NCBI GenBank assembly: GCA_019648995.1
Contig: BLXT01005511.1
Coordinates: 2,663,882 to 2,696,613, forward strand
Length of the DNA stretch: 32,732 bases
Reading direction: 5' to 3'
DNA from: Plakobranchus ocellatus
Lineage: Eukaryota; Mollusca; Gastropoda; Plakobranchidae
The notes beneath the pieces were generated by a model that made no database searches, was not told the DNA's origin, and saw only the letters and a list, made by a program, of their open reading frames with translations. Of the stretch, positions 19,801-30,382 are shown in pieces; the stretch's first letter is position 1; every line of letters starts with the position of its first letter. The position numbers and the translations under genes were made by a program.

Positions 19801-20060
19801 AATGAGACTAGTAAAGATAAGAGTTAGTGATAGAGAAGAACTATGCTCAAGCCCGAGAGATTTTTGACAGGGGCATTAAGGTAGGCCTAGAGCATTTAAA
19901 ATAAGGATTAGGACTGCTGAGATACTTATCATATTCCCACAATATAAACATTTTTCCACATCTATTCACTGGTAGGGATTGTATATTTTGAATTGACATG
20001 TTTTGATAGTATGATAGATAAATAGAATAGAGGGTGAAGGTTGGGGAACTAAGATAAAAT

Positions 20061-20117
<57 letters not shown>

Positions 20118-23100
20118 AACACTTCTTAGTTTCATTCTTTTCACTTTGGTTTAAGTTTGACTTTTTAAAAACTCAAATCTCGCCATCTTGTTATCCTGTG
20201 TTGAATCCCTCCATTTTACTACTGATGAATTTTCGAGCATATTGCCCTTGTTGATAAGACAACACCCTAATTAGAGGTCAAAATGAAGCCAAAAAAGGTA
20301 AAATGAACAAAAATCTTATCCGATTGACACAGCCTGAATATTTTTCCGAAAAGTTGAATTTTAAACGCCCGAACTCACATTGATGTTGGATATTTTTTTC
20401 GTTTGTTTCATGTATCTTGAATATCCAGTTATCGATGTGTAAACAAACCCATGCTGACCGAGATGGTCACCTAAATCTAGAACATGAAGGAACGGAAAGG
20501 CTTAAATGAAGACCAAAATAAAGTTTAAGAACAAATTCTTGAATCATTCTATTTCTCTGTAAATGTAGATTTATAAATTCGATCTAGATTAGATCTAGAT
20601 CTAGATTCTGGTATCTAGTCTAGATCTAGATTCTTAGATCCCCGAGACTAGACAGCAGAGATCTAGAATTAGATCTAGACTTAGATATTGATGAAATGTA
20701 AAAAACGATTATTAGCCTATTTAAATTAATTTTAGTGACGTCTTCCATTGTCAGGATCTACATATTTAATATTGTGGACCCCAATAATATATGTAGATAT
20801 CTATGTGTTGCTCTAGGCCTAGGCCTTTAAATAAAATAAAAAAAAAAACAAAGGTTTAGATCAAGATCTAGGCCTAGTATATTTACCTAGCCTAGATCTT
20901 GTGAGTATTTCGATAAATTTACATCATCATATTACTGTTTTGTGAGGAAATTTAAAGGAAAGTAAAAGTAGGCCTAAAGATCATTCAGTGTTATTTTAAC
21001 TTATTGTGCCCTATGTACGAGATAGCTCGGACAGCTTGACCTAGTTTTGTAGACCAAGCACGAGTCATCTCGTACAGCATGGTTCAGTGCTGAATACCAA
21101 GCATGGCTATACTCATCTATGTGTGTTTACAACGTTATCGTCTTTTCATTGTAAACAAATAGCTCTTCTGTAGTGTGAAAAAATGAAAGGGTCTTTATTA
21201 CAGGGCTTTCTACAATAGCGTTAGTTTACAGTTTTAGCGGTAACATCATAATTTTGTTGTATACTTCGCTTTTATACTTGTTTTAGCTGCTGTTATCGAT
21301 GGGTCACTTTTATTACCTTTATTTTTATTGTATTTTCTACAAATGAGTACCAGTGTATCTCTTCATGAAACTTTATTAAAACCTTCCTGAAAGTCATGAA
21401 AAAAAAAAACTTTTTGTCATAAACTACGGCCCAAAACCAAAAACATGAATAACCATAAACACAGCTAAAAATAGCTGGTCCAGTGGGAGTGGCTCTGTAC
21501 TGGACAGCCAGTCTGTGACCTAGTTAAGTAGCGTGCTAGACCAGGGTAGAATCAGTTAAGGCAGATTCCATCAACATGATTTGAGATTGACCCAAAAACA
21601 TACATTTTTCAACATACACATACACGCATTATACATAAAAAAGATAATTAATAGCTGAATTCAAATGTAAGGCTTTCCCGACCTAGAGATTGTTTCTTCT
21701 ACAGTTATTTAAAAGCTAAAAGAATAAAACCATACCATCAGTAAAGATAAATTTTAGCCGCAGAAAGTTTCACCAGAAAAAGATCCTTGCTACATTCATT
21801 GCACCATTTTCTTGTAAGTAAATATCATAGTGTTATAGAAAATAATAATGTGGTCTATAAAGCAATCTAAAAAGAATGATGTGTTGAAAGAATATGCATC
21901 GGAAAAGTATGTATTGCTGTTTTCTTGTGTATGCTCTTCCTGTGTGTCGGCCGTTCTGACATGCGCATGAACCATAAAGCCTACAGAAAGACAACAAAAA
22001 TTCAGCCAAAACATGAAAATCCTATGGTTTTGAATGTACAGTGTGTCAATACAAAGGCCAATGTGCTATGTAAAGCTCGGAAGGCATCTAAACGCTAATG
22101 TGATTATGATTTTCTGATCTCTAAAATTTTAGATCTAAAGAACTCTTCTGGTTATAGACAACGGTTTAGTTGACTCACAAAAACAATCGAATGCTAAACC
22201 TCTTTTTTTTTCATGATTGAGGAAGTGCAAATGCTTGTTCACTGAACAATTTTGACAAATGTTGTTTTGCTCATACACTAAAAAGTCCTGAACTTCCACT
22301 CTCTGAAGTGGAATTTTGAAACTGAAATAAAATTCCAAATATCATAATAAGGTGACATCTAGCACATGCCCAGCAGCTTCTATGTCTAGCGGCAAAACAA
22401 CTACATTAAAATCGCTAACTTTGGTTTACTATCAATGTTTACATTCCTTTTTATGACACTGAACTGTTTAAAGCAATGGGAAGCTAATATTTTATATTAA
22501 CATGAGTGTGGTTTATGGAACATCACAGCGACACATAACGTGTAGTCGGCAGCGAGGTTTTTGCAGCCTGTGTTGAAAGTGCATTTTAAAATATTGTTGA
22601 TGTTAAAAAGGCAAAAAAAAATGTGCAAAGAATGTTTTTGGGATGATTAGATAGGACATAATCAATATTTAATAAGCTCTTTAGCCCTTCAAACATCACA
22701 TAATTGGGAAAGTGTGCATTTTGTTGTGACCAGAACAAAAAATTCAAATAAAATAATAAAACCCACAAAAATACATAATCTTGCTTTTGCAGCTTTTTCA
22801 CATTATTAACAATGCATATTATAAGACATAACAACAATCCTAAATCATGTTTTATTTATAAAGTATTGGGTGTCCAAAGCATGCTATTTGGGACAAATTT
22901 CTTGACCCCGCTTAAGGTCTATTCAACTTTTGAGGATAAAACATGCTTACCTTATGTTTTTGGCTGTGCTAAGAACGGATTTGGTGCTCCCATCTGGCAC
23001 AAAGTTTACAGAATATTTAGTTTTGAAATTGAAATATTTTACTCTGTTCTATTATTGAAGGGGCTTAATCCAACATGCAATGCCTTTATTCGTAAAAAAA

Positions 23101-26100
23101 TTGGTGTGATTATGACCTTAAGTAAAAATTTACAGATTGTTCAATGAACGTTGTGGGAAAAAAATGAACTGCCATCAGATGAGTCACGTTTCAGTTTTGG
23201 ATAATGGTGGATGAGGCTTAGTTTTTCAGCTGGACATGCTCTCTTTTTGTGGCTTCTCCACCTCAGCCCTGTCTGTCAGCACCTTTTGAAACAACCTGCC
23301 AACCATTATAAAGTAGTTGAAATACTGCATTCCCTTCCAATATTTTACAATGCGCAGAACGGAAATACTTTTTCTACTGTCCTATTTGTACGCTGTAGAG
23401 TGTAAATACTTACTGCCAGTCTCAGAAGTAATGCAGGGACAGTTGCAATTTCACATCACCATCTTATCACCAATTAGAGATCCTTCAAAACTTTACCTCT
23501 TGCATTGGAGTCAGCTTCTGCAAAGCTATTGTAATTTTGAAGTAGTCACTCATCTGAAAATTCTTCAGAGGGGCTTATATACTGACATAAAACAACAATA
23601 CATTCAGAAGAGGTGTGATTGTCTTAGCAATGCACAACATATTTTTTTTTTTACTCTATTAGTGCAATATAATAATAATGTCATGAAATGAACAACACTT
23701 TGGATTTTGAAAATTGGATATCTTCCTGTCTTATGGCTTGTTGAATGCAGGCCTTTGATTGGAATATTTTCTATTATGAGAGTGTACCAAAATTTCAAAA
23801 CAGAAAATATTGAAAAAAACATGAAAATATCCATAAAATCAATGAGTAAAATTTGTTACGGTAAAATTCCTGACTTAGTTTATATGTATACTCATTAAGT
23901 ATATATTGAGGAGAAACTTAAAATCATAAGTAAAACCTGTAGAATGTCTTGAGCAAAAACTGTTATGATCATAAGTAAAATCTGTTATTATTTTACGTAA
24001 TATTACACAATTTTGGATCGTCAATAGTATGAACAAGCAAGAAATTTGTAAACCAATATAGTTAAATAATTACTTTTTATACTGCCTTCTTGCTGTGCAA
24101 TGTCACTATTGGCTATCACTGGTTTCTGGACTTTGGGCGAGTTAGACTTTACTGCCTTTTTTCTGTTTAAACACTAACTCATTGTGTCAGCGATTTAGCT
24201 CATCTTTTCAAAAACACCTTTGTAAAAAAAATTGGAACCTATGAAAATTCACCATGAGATACCCAAGGTTATATTTAAAAACTTGCATTAGAGGGCGGGA
24301 TCTGTTTTTTATTGCTTAATTTGTTGAGTTGCAACAGTATTATTGAAAATGTATTTAGTTGGCCTAGCAAGCAACGTAGATCTAACCTCAAAACTTGAAT
24401 AATCTTATCATACATTTTGGAAAAACTTAAGAGAGAATAAGCAATCAACATTGTCGAAGCTATCTGGGCAATTATAAATCTAAATTTGTACAGCTTCTAA
24501 TTTTATATCTATTCTGAGTTTTTTATATAGATCTAATAGAAACACCTCAGTAGCCTTGACCGCGCAACAGTTAGTAGTAGCTAGCGTCTCTATTCAAGTT
24601 GAAAAAAAAAAACAACTAAAAATAATATTGTGCTACAAGGCAATTATTGCAAAGTGTGTGTGATAACTTGACAATTGTAACCATTCAAACATACCTAAGG
24701 TATATTGCAAGATAATTGCGTACATGGCTCCTTTTGTAGTATGTTTCGGTTTTTACAATTTTTGTTTTTTTACAAATTATTTACAATTTGTGTAAATATG
24801 TTTGAGGGCAGTCAGGGCTTTTTTAAACAAATACATGTATACATTGCTCTTAAAAAAATGAATAAATAAACAATCAACTTCCAAGACTACTTTATCCCAG
24901 AAATGGGCAGAATATTTTTTTTCATAGAATGCTTACAAATCTAGACCAAGATTTGAAATTAAAGTTAGATCAAAACTTTAAGCCTGTGTTTATTCATCCA
25001 TACTCGTGGACATAACTTTAGATAGATCGAAGTGTGGAGATCTAGAATCTGCTACTTTTTATATTTTTCAAGAGACATCTGTCAAACTTCTATCCTTCCT
25101 TATTTCATGTTGTCAAATGATAAAAAAGGGAATTTGCTATATTTTGCTGGAAATCAATTATCTAATTATATGATCTTTGAAGAACGCACACTTTTCTCAT
25201 GAAGTGAACCCAAAATTATATTTTTTTAGTGCTCAATCACACACTGCAGTTGTTTAAAATATGATGTAGACAAAGCAATCAAAGAAATTGGCGTCACAGA
25301 GATAATTAGTAACATTATGGTATTGCATTGTATTTTCACTAATTCTAGCTCTGTGACACAGACCCATTGTATAGTAAAAATGGACTAACCCAGAAGAAGT
25401 ATATGCCCTATTTTATGCTCTAAAACACCATTTTCTATGAAAGCAATGCATAATCATAGGTTATACATATTAATTACGTGGAAAAAAAATTATAATACTA
25501 ATTTCTTTCTTTTTAATGTAGTTCAAAAGCACTAGAAGAGCTAACACACTGTCCATTCATTAGCCAGTCGCAGCACCTATAACTCCAGTTGCAACACAGT
25601 CCATTATTCTGATGAACTTGCTATCAGCCTGTGGCTGTGAGGATTCTTACTGACCTAGGCCTTTAAAACAACCAACATTGGGTGATTGAAAGTATGATTC
25701 TGTTTACTTGAAAGAGGCTTACAGGGTCATTTGTCAACACAAAAAGTTGAAATTTGAACATTTAGAATAACTCTTTGTGCTTGTCTTTTCTCAAAGATTC
25801 TGAACGTCTTAATTTCCTGGCAATACTTGACTGAGTTTGTCAAATACTAGAATCAAAACTAAACATATCATTACTGAACAGGCACCAAAATGACCACAAT
25901 CATCCTTTCAAATTCAAAAGTTTCATAGGGTTCATCATACACGTAATTTGAGTAACGCAACTCTCCCAAAGGTCAGTCAAAAATTGAGACACCCAGCATG
26001 TTCAAGGCTAATGTTATCTTTCCACCCAAGTAAAACGAAAAAAAAATGTAACATTAATGCATCAAATTATGTGAACCTGAGAGGTTTTTTCTTATTAATG

Positions 26101-29100
26101 GGCACATATATATGCAAGTTTAACTTATATCAGTTGAGAAATTAAAGACTTGGAAGAAATTTAAGACCAACACCCTAGCCCCAAACCCACATTCCGTTTC
26201 TGAGCCAGGCTGTGCCTTGGTAGATTATCCCACCCATTTCTGAGGCTAAATATGGTGAAAAATATTTAATTACTGTTTATTTTGGAAGTTTCAATTTGAA
26301 AATAAACTGCAAAATACATACTTTCAACATATGTTTTTGAAATGAATGTTTCAGAAGTCCAAAAAGTCTTCAGATAAGGACAAGTCTTCAGAAAAGGAAA
26401 AGTCAGCGGAAGAGGAAAAAAGTCCAGTAAAGGAAGAAAAGCCTCCAGATAAGGAAACAATGCCTGACTTGCCATCTTCAAGTATCAAAGAGGAGGAACC
26501 GTCAAGTCCACCTGAAAATTTAATAAAAAAACGCAGGTTGTATGCAAAGGAGGCTTTACTTGCAGCTTATAAAGCTGTGAAAGACAGCAATATTTCTGTC
26601 AATGCAGCTGCAAAACAGTATGGAGTTCCCTTGACTACCCTGCGTGACAGGGTGGATGGTAGAATCAGCATCGATACCACAAGGTCAGGGCCGCCTTTAC
26701 TGCTCGCAGAAGAGGAAGAGGCTGAGATTGCTCAGTTTCTGCACACCATGGCCAGGTATGGCTATCGTTATACTCGCGTTGAGTTGGGTGAGATTGCTAC
26801 AGACCAGGCTGTGGAAAAAGGCAAGAAAAACCCACGGGCAAACAATTTGACTACCAAATGGGTGGATAACTTTGTCGGTCGTTGGCCAAGTATCCGAGAG
26901 CTGGGCTATAAATTTAAAAACAAGGCAGATGCAGAACACACAGTGCGGACTTATTTTGATGAAATTAAAAAGATAATAGACCAATACAAGCTTTTAGACC
27001 ACACTGACCGTGTCTTTAATATTATGGAAATTGGTCTTCACACAAACCATGGAATATCTTCACCAGTAAAATCAGATGACCGCACAGAAAATGTTAGCTA
27101 TACAACAATGATAGCATGTGGAAGCGTTTCAGGCAAAGTCATGGCCCCTTTTTTCATTTACCAGGCACCACGTCTCCGCCCGGAGATGATGAGAGGTCTT
27201 CCCAGCAATGTGAACGCAGCTGTTTCTGACACTGGAAAATGTACTCCTCAAATTTTCAGGCGCTATCTCAATGAGCACTTCCTACCCCAAACTCAGCGAA
27301 TGAGAGACACTGATCCTATCTTGGTACTTATGGATGGCAGCCGCACTCATGTCTTTGTCAGTTTGGCTGAGTGGGGCCGCTCAAACAATGTTTTTTTCTC
27401 CTTTATACCCGCTCACACTACTCACCTTCTTCAACCCTTAGAGGTTGAATGTGCCGAGCAAGTGCAGCGCAAATATGAAAACATTTGTCGACGCTACCTG
27501 AAAAACTACACAGGCCCCTGCATCAGCCGCAACAGTATTGGAGAACTTGCTTGCAATGCATATTTAAAAGTGATAAATCGTTTCTCTCTGGTTAACTCAT
27601 TTAGGAAAGCTGGCGTTTATCCTGACATTTCCTCTGATGAGAGTGAGGAGGAAGCAGATGTCTTGAAGCAGGAACACTCCTATCACCCCTCCTACTTCAA
27701 GGTAGAGGACAACGCTGAGGACATTGTAAGTCATTAATTCCCCTTGAATACTAATAATCCATTGAGTAAGGCAATCAAGAGCAGGATTATTGTATTTATT
27801 TTTTTCCATTTATTTCTTACTAATGACATGCTGTTAGAATCTATGTACATTTTGTTTCGCGTTTCCTGTCTTCTTAAGAAAACTCAAGTTGCCATGGACA
27901 ACAATTTATAACTGATAATCCCTTAACCCTATAGAAAAAAAAAAACGGATAACGCAGTGATATAGGTGTGGGGCAATCTGTGCTGGCCCCTTCTAAAGTA
28001 AAAAATTTTTCTCCTCTTTCTTCATTGACGCAATCTTGCCTTAAAGATTTAATGTCTTCACAACTAAATATGGTGTCAAGAAAACTTAAACTTCAAAGTG
28101 CAGACAGAGAGATTAGAAATACAGGCGAAAAAAGAAAAGTAGAAATGGACGTTTATAAGGAGAGGTGTGATGGGTTTTCTCAAGTTGCCACTGGTGTGAT
28201 GGGTTTTCTCAAGTTGCCACAGATTAATTATATATATCATTGACGTCGCCTGAAACTTCATTCTGTTAGCTTTGCAATGTTGACGATTGGATTGTGATAC
28301 CTTAGGTTGATTATAGGCACCTATAATTTGTTTATCTTATAAACTGTAGATCTAATGTTTTGAATTTTTAACCTAAACCTAGTTTTTAAAACTAATTTTG
28401 TAGAACCCAGACTCATAACATGTCATGTAGGAAAAAACTTATCATTTGAGTTCAAAATACACTTTATTAATGAACAGTTAGTTTTATGTATATATATTTA
28501 AAAAGAAAAAAAAAATAAAAGAAAAGATACAGAGGCAACTTTAGATACTGTCTATCTTTTTTTTTTTGTAATTCTTTTCTTATTGGCATAGAATGTTTTT
28601 TAACACTGTGCACTAAAGTGAAGAATTAAATTGAAAAAAAAAAAACAAGAAGGCATTAAAAAATTTGAGAGTATAATTTAAAAAAAAGTAGCAAGGAAAA
28701 TGCACAGAAACTGCACTCTTAGGGACAAGTTTCATAAAAACGTAATATTGTTATAAGGATCATTTAAAGAAAAATGTCAAACACTGATAACAGCAGCAGA
28801 ACGTTAATTTTTATTAAGTAAAAAAATGCTCTGGGTCACTTTGAATCATGTTTTATGGCAAGACATTTCAGTTTCTTCTACAAAGGATGTATTTTTGTAA
28901 GAATTTCTTCAAGTCGGCTCAGATGTTGGCAATTGGGTTTTGCCTCTCATTTCTCTTTTGTATGTTGTGAATGTGTTGAATATTAACCTAGACTTGTGTC
29001 GTTGTTTCAGTGTCAAATTTGTTTGATTTTTAGGAATATGACCTTGACTAGTCATTTCATCTTTTACCACTGCTTTCTCTTTTGCTTTAGACACTAAATA

Positions 29101-30324
29101 AGATATTTTGTTGTAAAAATGCAGCAATTTTATGTCCTTAAAAAGTCAGTTACATTGGAGGCAATATGATGATTCCCCTTCGCCTTATGTTAGATTTATT
29201 TCATCATTTGAACTAAATAAAAATGCTATAATAGCAAAAATTCTGACCTGTTGTTCTGAGAAGACAAATTGAGCAAAATTTAAATACACATTTCCCTTGA
29301 AGTTGATCATCATGTAACACTAATTGCTTTTCATGTTATTATTTCAAGTATTTTGGATCCATGAATACGTTCTCACTTGGCAAAATAATTAAGTATTAGA
29401 ATTTTGATAGATGTCACTACAGTATTTACGAAACTTCAAGCTCAGAACAAGTTTTCACTTCTTTTTCTTTTGAAACAGGATGAATTTGTTTACACAGGTG
29501 ATCTTGTGGTTGGCCATAATGAAGAAGTTACAGAAGAGGAAGTAATCACGACAACACAAGAAGTGCTCCTCCCTGATCATGAAGTCCACGGGGCTGCTAC
29601 CATTGAAACTCAGGGCTCTCTGCCCCAAGAGGAAATGGTTGGCATCGAGGAGCAGAGTCGGCAGCAACAGCCGTCACAGGTTGACGAGCAGGAACAGCTT
29701 GTGATTACATCAGATGGACTGTTAATGAATCAGGAGCAGGATCATGTGGTAATGGCACCCAGCAGCCATATTGTTATTCGTGATGGTGAGATATTTGTCG
29801 ACAGCACACAGGGTGGCTTTTCTCACCTCCAGCCTATAGAGCTCATTCAAGAGGTTGAGGAAGTGGGCACAACGGTGGAGGACGATAGCATAATCTCAGC
29901 ACAGCAGCAACTAGAGAAAAACAGCTCAGACCTGGATAAAATAAGCCCCCTCAAACAGTGCATCATTAATGATGGCAAGATTGTGGACACTGCTGCTGTA
30001 AATGTCTTGCGTGACTCGGCATTTAACCCCGTGGACCAGAGCGCATTGGGCTCAGAGAATCTCAGCCAGATATCACCATTGTCTGGCCACAGGCCACACC
30101 ATCGTCGATACCATCTAAGCCCATCAGACAACAGCAGCAGCAGTAGCAACAACAGTATGTTCTCTCTAGAGGAAAATGGCCTCGGGCTGAAGCCTAACGA
30201 CTCCAGTCTGGATTTGTCTTCATCGTTTTCGGTAAATGGGGAAAGTAGTCGGGGCAGTATCAGCCCTGGAACTCTGAAGGTCATTGTGAAGCATGAGATT
30301 GTGGATAATGTTGAGAAATCGTAG
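16726..30324 (+). CDS. Domesticated pogo-family transposase-like protein (whole spliced gene)
   Basis: Proposed coding exons are 16726-16836 (tentative), 26355-27725 and 29479-30324, giving 775 residues with phase-0 junctions. In order: a Lys/Ser/Glu-rich stretch (38-90), a psq-type helix-turn-helix (about 95-141), a CENP-B-type DNA-binding domain (about 150-221), a DDE_1 transposase-like domain (about 256-459) and an acidic Ser/Gln-rich tail (about 465-775). Pogo/Tigger transposases and their host descendants (CENPB, JRK, TIGD, POGZ) share this layout. Catalytic positions are changed: NIMEIG at 259-264 where active enzymes have D-E-x-G, Asp kept in MDGSRTH (D364), and LQPLEVE (E400) where the family has Asp. 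Spliced structure, lost catalysis and a fused tail imply a nuclear DNA-binding host protein; its target is unknown. Confidence 0.8.
17065..17169 (+). CDS. Alternative candidate first coding exon
   Basis: An open frame with ATG at 17065 (second ATG at 17074) reads MRTMSAYDNIMQAKLVAVSD, 35 codons up to AAA|GTAGGC, also phase 0. It could replace the 16726 exon as an alternative start for the pogo-derived gene, or be unrelated. Read through without splicing, the frame stops soon after the putative donor. Confidence 0.25.
17352..17450 (-). other. Candidate non-coding 5' exon of the LUC7-like gene
   Basis: On the minus strand ATTACG|GTAAGTGATC at 17352/17351 is a strong donor. A good acceptor (CCTTTTTGTCCTTAG) ends at 16614, 55 nt upstream of the LUC7-like start codon. 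Together they suggest a spliced 5' UTR, with a first exon ending at 17352 of unknown upstream limit. If real, the transcript would overlap the candidate plus-strand first exons in antisense. Confidence 0.35.
17577..17599. repeat. TA microsatellite at a gap edge
   Basis: (TA)n immediately before the N gap; the repeat probably continues into the gap. Confidence 0.95.
17600..17779. other. Assembly gap of 180 N
   Basis: Unknown bases; any exon, or the upstream part of the dispersed repeat that follows at 17944, could be hidden here. Confidence 0.99.
17944..18605 (+). repeat. Dispersed repeat, copy 1 (plus orientation)
   Basis: This segment is similar along its length to the reverse complement of 24078-24601. 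Shared blocks in order are GAACTTGAATAG (17944), AATACTGTTGCAAC (18178), AAAAGATGAGCTAAA (18478) and GTGAYRTTGCACRGCAA (18580). It contains a 156-bp internal duplication that copy 2 lacks. No coding frame or clear terminal repeats; family unknown. Confidence 0.75.
18145..18440 (+). repeat. Tandem duplication of a 156-bp unit inside repeat copy 1
   Basis: TTGCTTATTAGGCCGACTAG at 18145 recurs as TTGCTTATTAGACCGACTAG at 18301. The units stay closely similar through ATCTAGCTTGAGTATATCAG and CAATAGGCTC. The first unit is 18145-18300 and the second runs to about 18440, where a T run begins. Confidence 0.92.
19110..19640 (+). mobile_element. RTE-like retrotransposon remnant (C-terminal RT region)
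   Basis: Plus-strand frames contain LITANGKCRSETIKRLIMAK then YTFQKNRN (19175-19245), VIKTYAWSVLTY (about 19278-19313), ISWTDK (about 19405) and VLGHICRLKD (about 19494-19523). Together they match the post-YADD part of RTE-type polymerases (x-R-x-A-M-A-K, x-W-S-x-L-x-Y, x-W-T-D, L-G-H-I). Stops and frame changes separate them, and the endonuclease and catalytic RT are absent. Its residues differ from the copy at 372-2090, so it is a separate insertion. Confidence 0.65.
20064..20114. repeat. GA microsatellite
   Basis: About 25 uninterrupted AG units. The long Ser/Leu-rich open frame on the opposite strand is a by-product of this repeat. Confidence 0.98.
20578..20685. repeat. AGATCTAG-rich patch
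   Basis: Palindromic AGATCTAG/TCTAGATC words recur many times within about 110 bp (20581-20686). Similar shorter patches occur at 15940-15957, 16260-16370 and 20859-20902. The pattern is a genome-wide flavour of this DNA rather than a gene feature. Confidence 0.8.
20756..20798. repeat. Hairpin in the long intron
   Basis: ATCTACATAT (20756-20765) pairs with ATATGTAGAT (20789-20798); inner TATTG and CAATA extend the stem. No known role. Confidence 0.6.
21014..21076. repeat. 63-nt imperfect hairpin
   Basis: TGTACGAGATAGCTCG (21014-21029) pairs with CGAGTCATCTCGTACA (21061-21076) with two mismatches, and inner GCTTG/CAAGC prolongs the stem towards a short loop. The length is comparable to a miRNA precursor, but nothing else supports that. 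Confidence 0.6.
24078..24601 (-). repeat. Dispersed repeat, copy 2 (minus orientation)
   Basis: The reverse complement matches 17944-18605 in the same block order (GCTCATCTTTTCAAAAAC at 24198-24215 corresponds to the AAAAGATGAGC block). It has one rather than two 156-bp units. Together the copies form an inverted pair about 5.5 kb apart within one intron. Confidence 0.75.
25293..25357. repeat. Hairpin in the long intron
   Basis: GTCACAGAG (25293-25301) pairs with CTCTGTGAC (25349-25357), and AATTAGT pairs with ACTAATT after a small bulge. No known role. Confidence 0.55.
26355..27725 (+). CDS. Pogo-derived gene, DNA-binding and DDE-like exon
   Basis: Acceptor ATGTTTCAG ends at 26354 and donor ATT|GTAAGT is at 27725/27726; 457 whole codons with no stop. 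It encodes the low-complexity K/S/E segment, the HTH (LLAAYKAVKDSNISVNAAAK then QYGVPLTTLRDRV), the CENP-B-type domain (FLHTMARYGYRYTRVELGEI and WVDNFVGRWPSIRE) and the transposase-like domain ending with FRKAGVYP, where pogo proteins have F-R-K-T-G-I-x-P. Translation read through the donor would add only VSH before a stop, which supports splicing. If the upstream exons are wrong, an ATG at 26346 could start an unspliced form. Confidence 0.93.
27726..29478 (+). other. Second intron of the pogo-derived gene
   Basis: A 1753-nt GT-AG intron, AT-rich with A/T runs. It contains a 29-bp tandem duplication at 28164-28220. A 91-residue open frame at 27968-28243 has no recognised similarity and no convincing splice signals, so I leave it as intron. 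Confidence 0.75.
28164..28220 (+). repeat. 29-bp perfect tandem duplication
   Basis: The unit beginning GGTGTGATGGGTTTTCTCAA occurs at 28164-28192 and again from 28193, ending one base short at 28220. The core CTCAAGTTGCCA also occurs once more at 27883-27894. Confidence 0.95.
29479..30324 (+). CDS. Pogo-derived gene, acidic Ser/Gln-rich C-terminal exon
   Basis: Acceptor TTTTGAAACAG ends at 29478 and the exon is open for 281 codons to TAG at 30322-30324, in phase with 27725. It is rich in Glu, Asp, Gln and Ser (for example SRQQQPSQVDEQEQ and SSSSSNNS) and ends LKVIVKHEIVDNVEKS. No folded domain is evident. The composition resembles transcriptional activation or scaffold tails. It is not part of normal pogo transposases, so it was probably gained from flanking sequence after capture. 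Confidence 0.88.
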   Translation, partial: DEFVYTGDLVVGHNEEVTEEEVITTTQEVLLPDHEVHGAATIETQGSLPQEEMVGIEEQSRQQQPSQVDEQEQLVITSDGLLMNQEQDHVVMAPSSHIVIRDGEIFVDSTQGGFSHLQPIELIQEVEEVGTTVEDDSIISAQQQLEKNSSDLDKISPLKQCIINDGKIVDTAAVNVLRDSAFNPVDQSALGSENLSQISPLSGHRPHHRRYHLSPSDNSSSSSNNSMFSLEENGLGLKPNDSSLDLSSSFSVNGESSRGSISPGTLKVIVKHEIVDNVEKS

Positions 30325-30376
30325 CCCTTCACATTCTAGTTCTTAGCTCGTAACACATGTCTCGCAAGTAGCGGTG

Positions 30377-30382
30377 AATAAA
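30377..30382 (+). terminator. Candidate proximal polyadenylation signal
   Basis: AATAAA 53 nt after the stop codon; would give a very short 3' UTR. Confidence 0.35.

Larger units (their letters stand above)
16837..26354 (+). other. Long first intron of the pogo-derived gene
   Basis: About 9.5 kb, if the 16726 exon is correct. It contains a TA run and 180-N gap, two inverted copies of a dispersed repeat, an RTE-like remnant, a GA microsatellite, an AGATCTAG-rich patch and several hairpins, each listed separately. From 21100 to 24070 and from 24720 to 26340, apart from a small hairpin at 25293, I recognise nothing; open frames such as 22812-23147 have no codon-level or family signal. Confidence 0.6.

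Noticed and set aside
19847-20122. Ser/Leu-repeat open frame on the minus strand
   Set aside because: Produced by the GA microsatellite.
22812-23691. Overlapping plus-strand open frames of 64 to 124 residues
   Set aside because: Composition is that of AT-rich intron, no domain is recognised, and no matching splice phases with the flanking exons were found.
28164-28220. CRISPR-like repeated units
   Set aside because: Only two directly adjacent copies with no spacers, in an animal genome; a simple tandem duplication.
27968-28243. A 91-residue open frame inside the second intron of the pogo-derived gene
   Set aside because: It looks somewhat protein-like, but there are no good acceptor/donor pairs and it contains a recent 29-bp duplication; left as intron.
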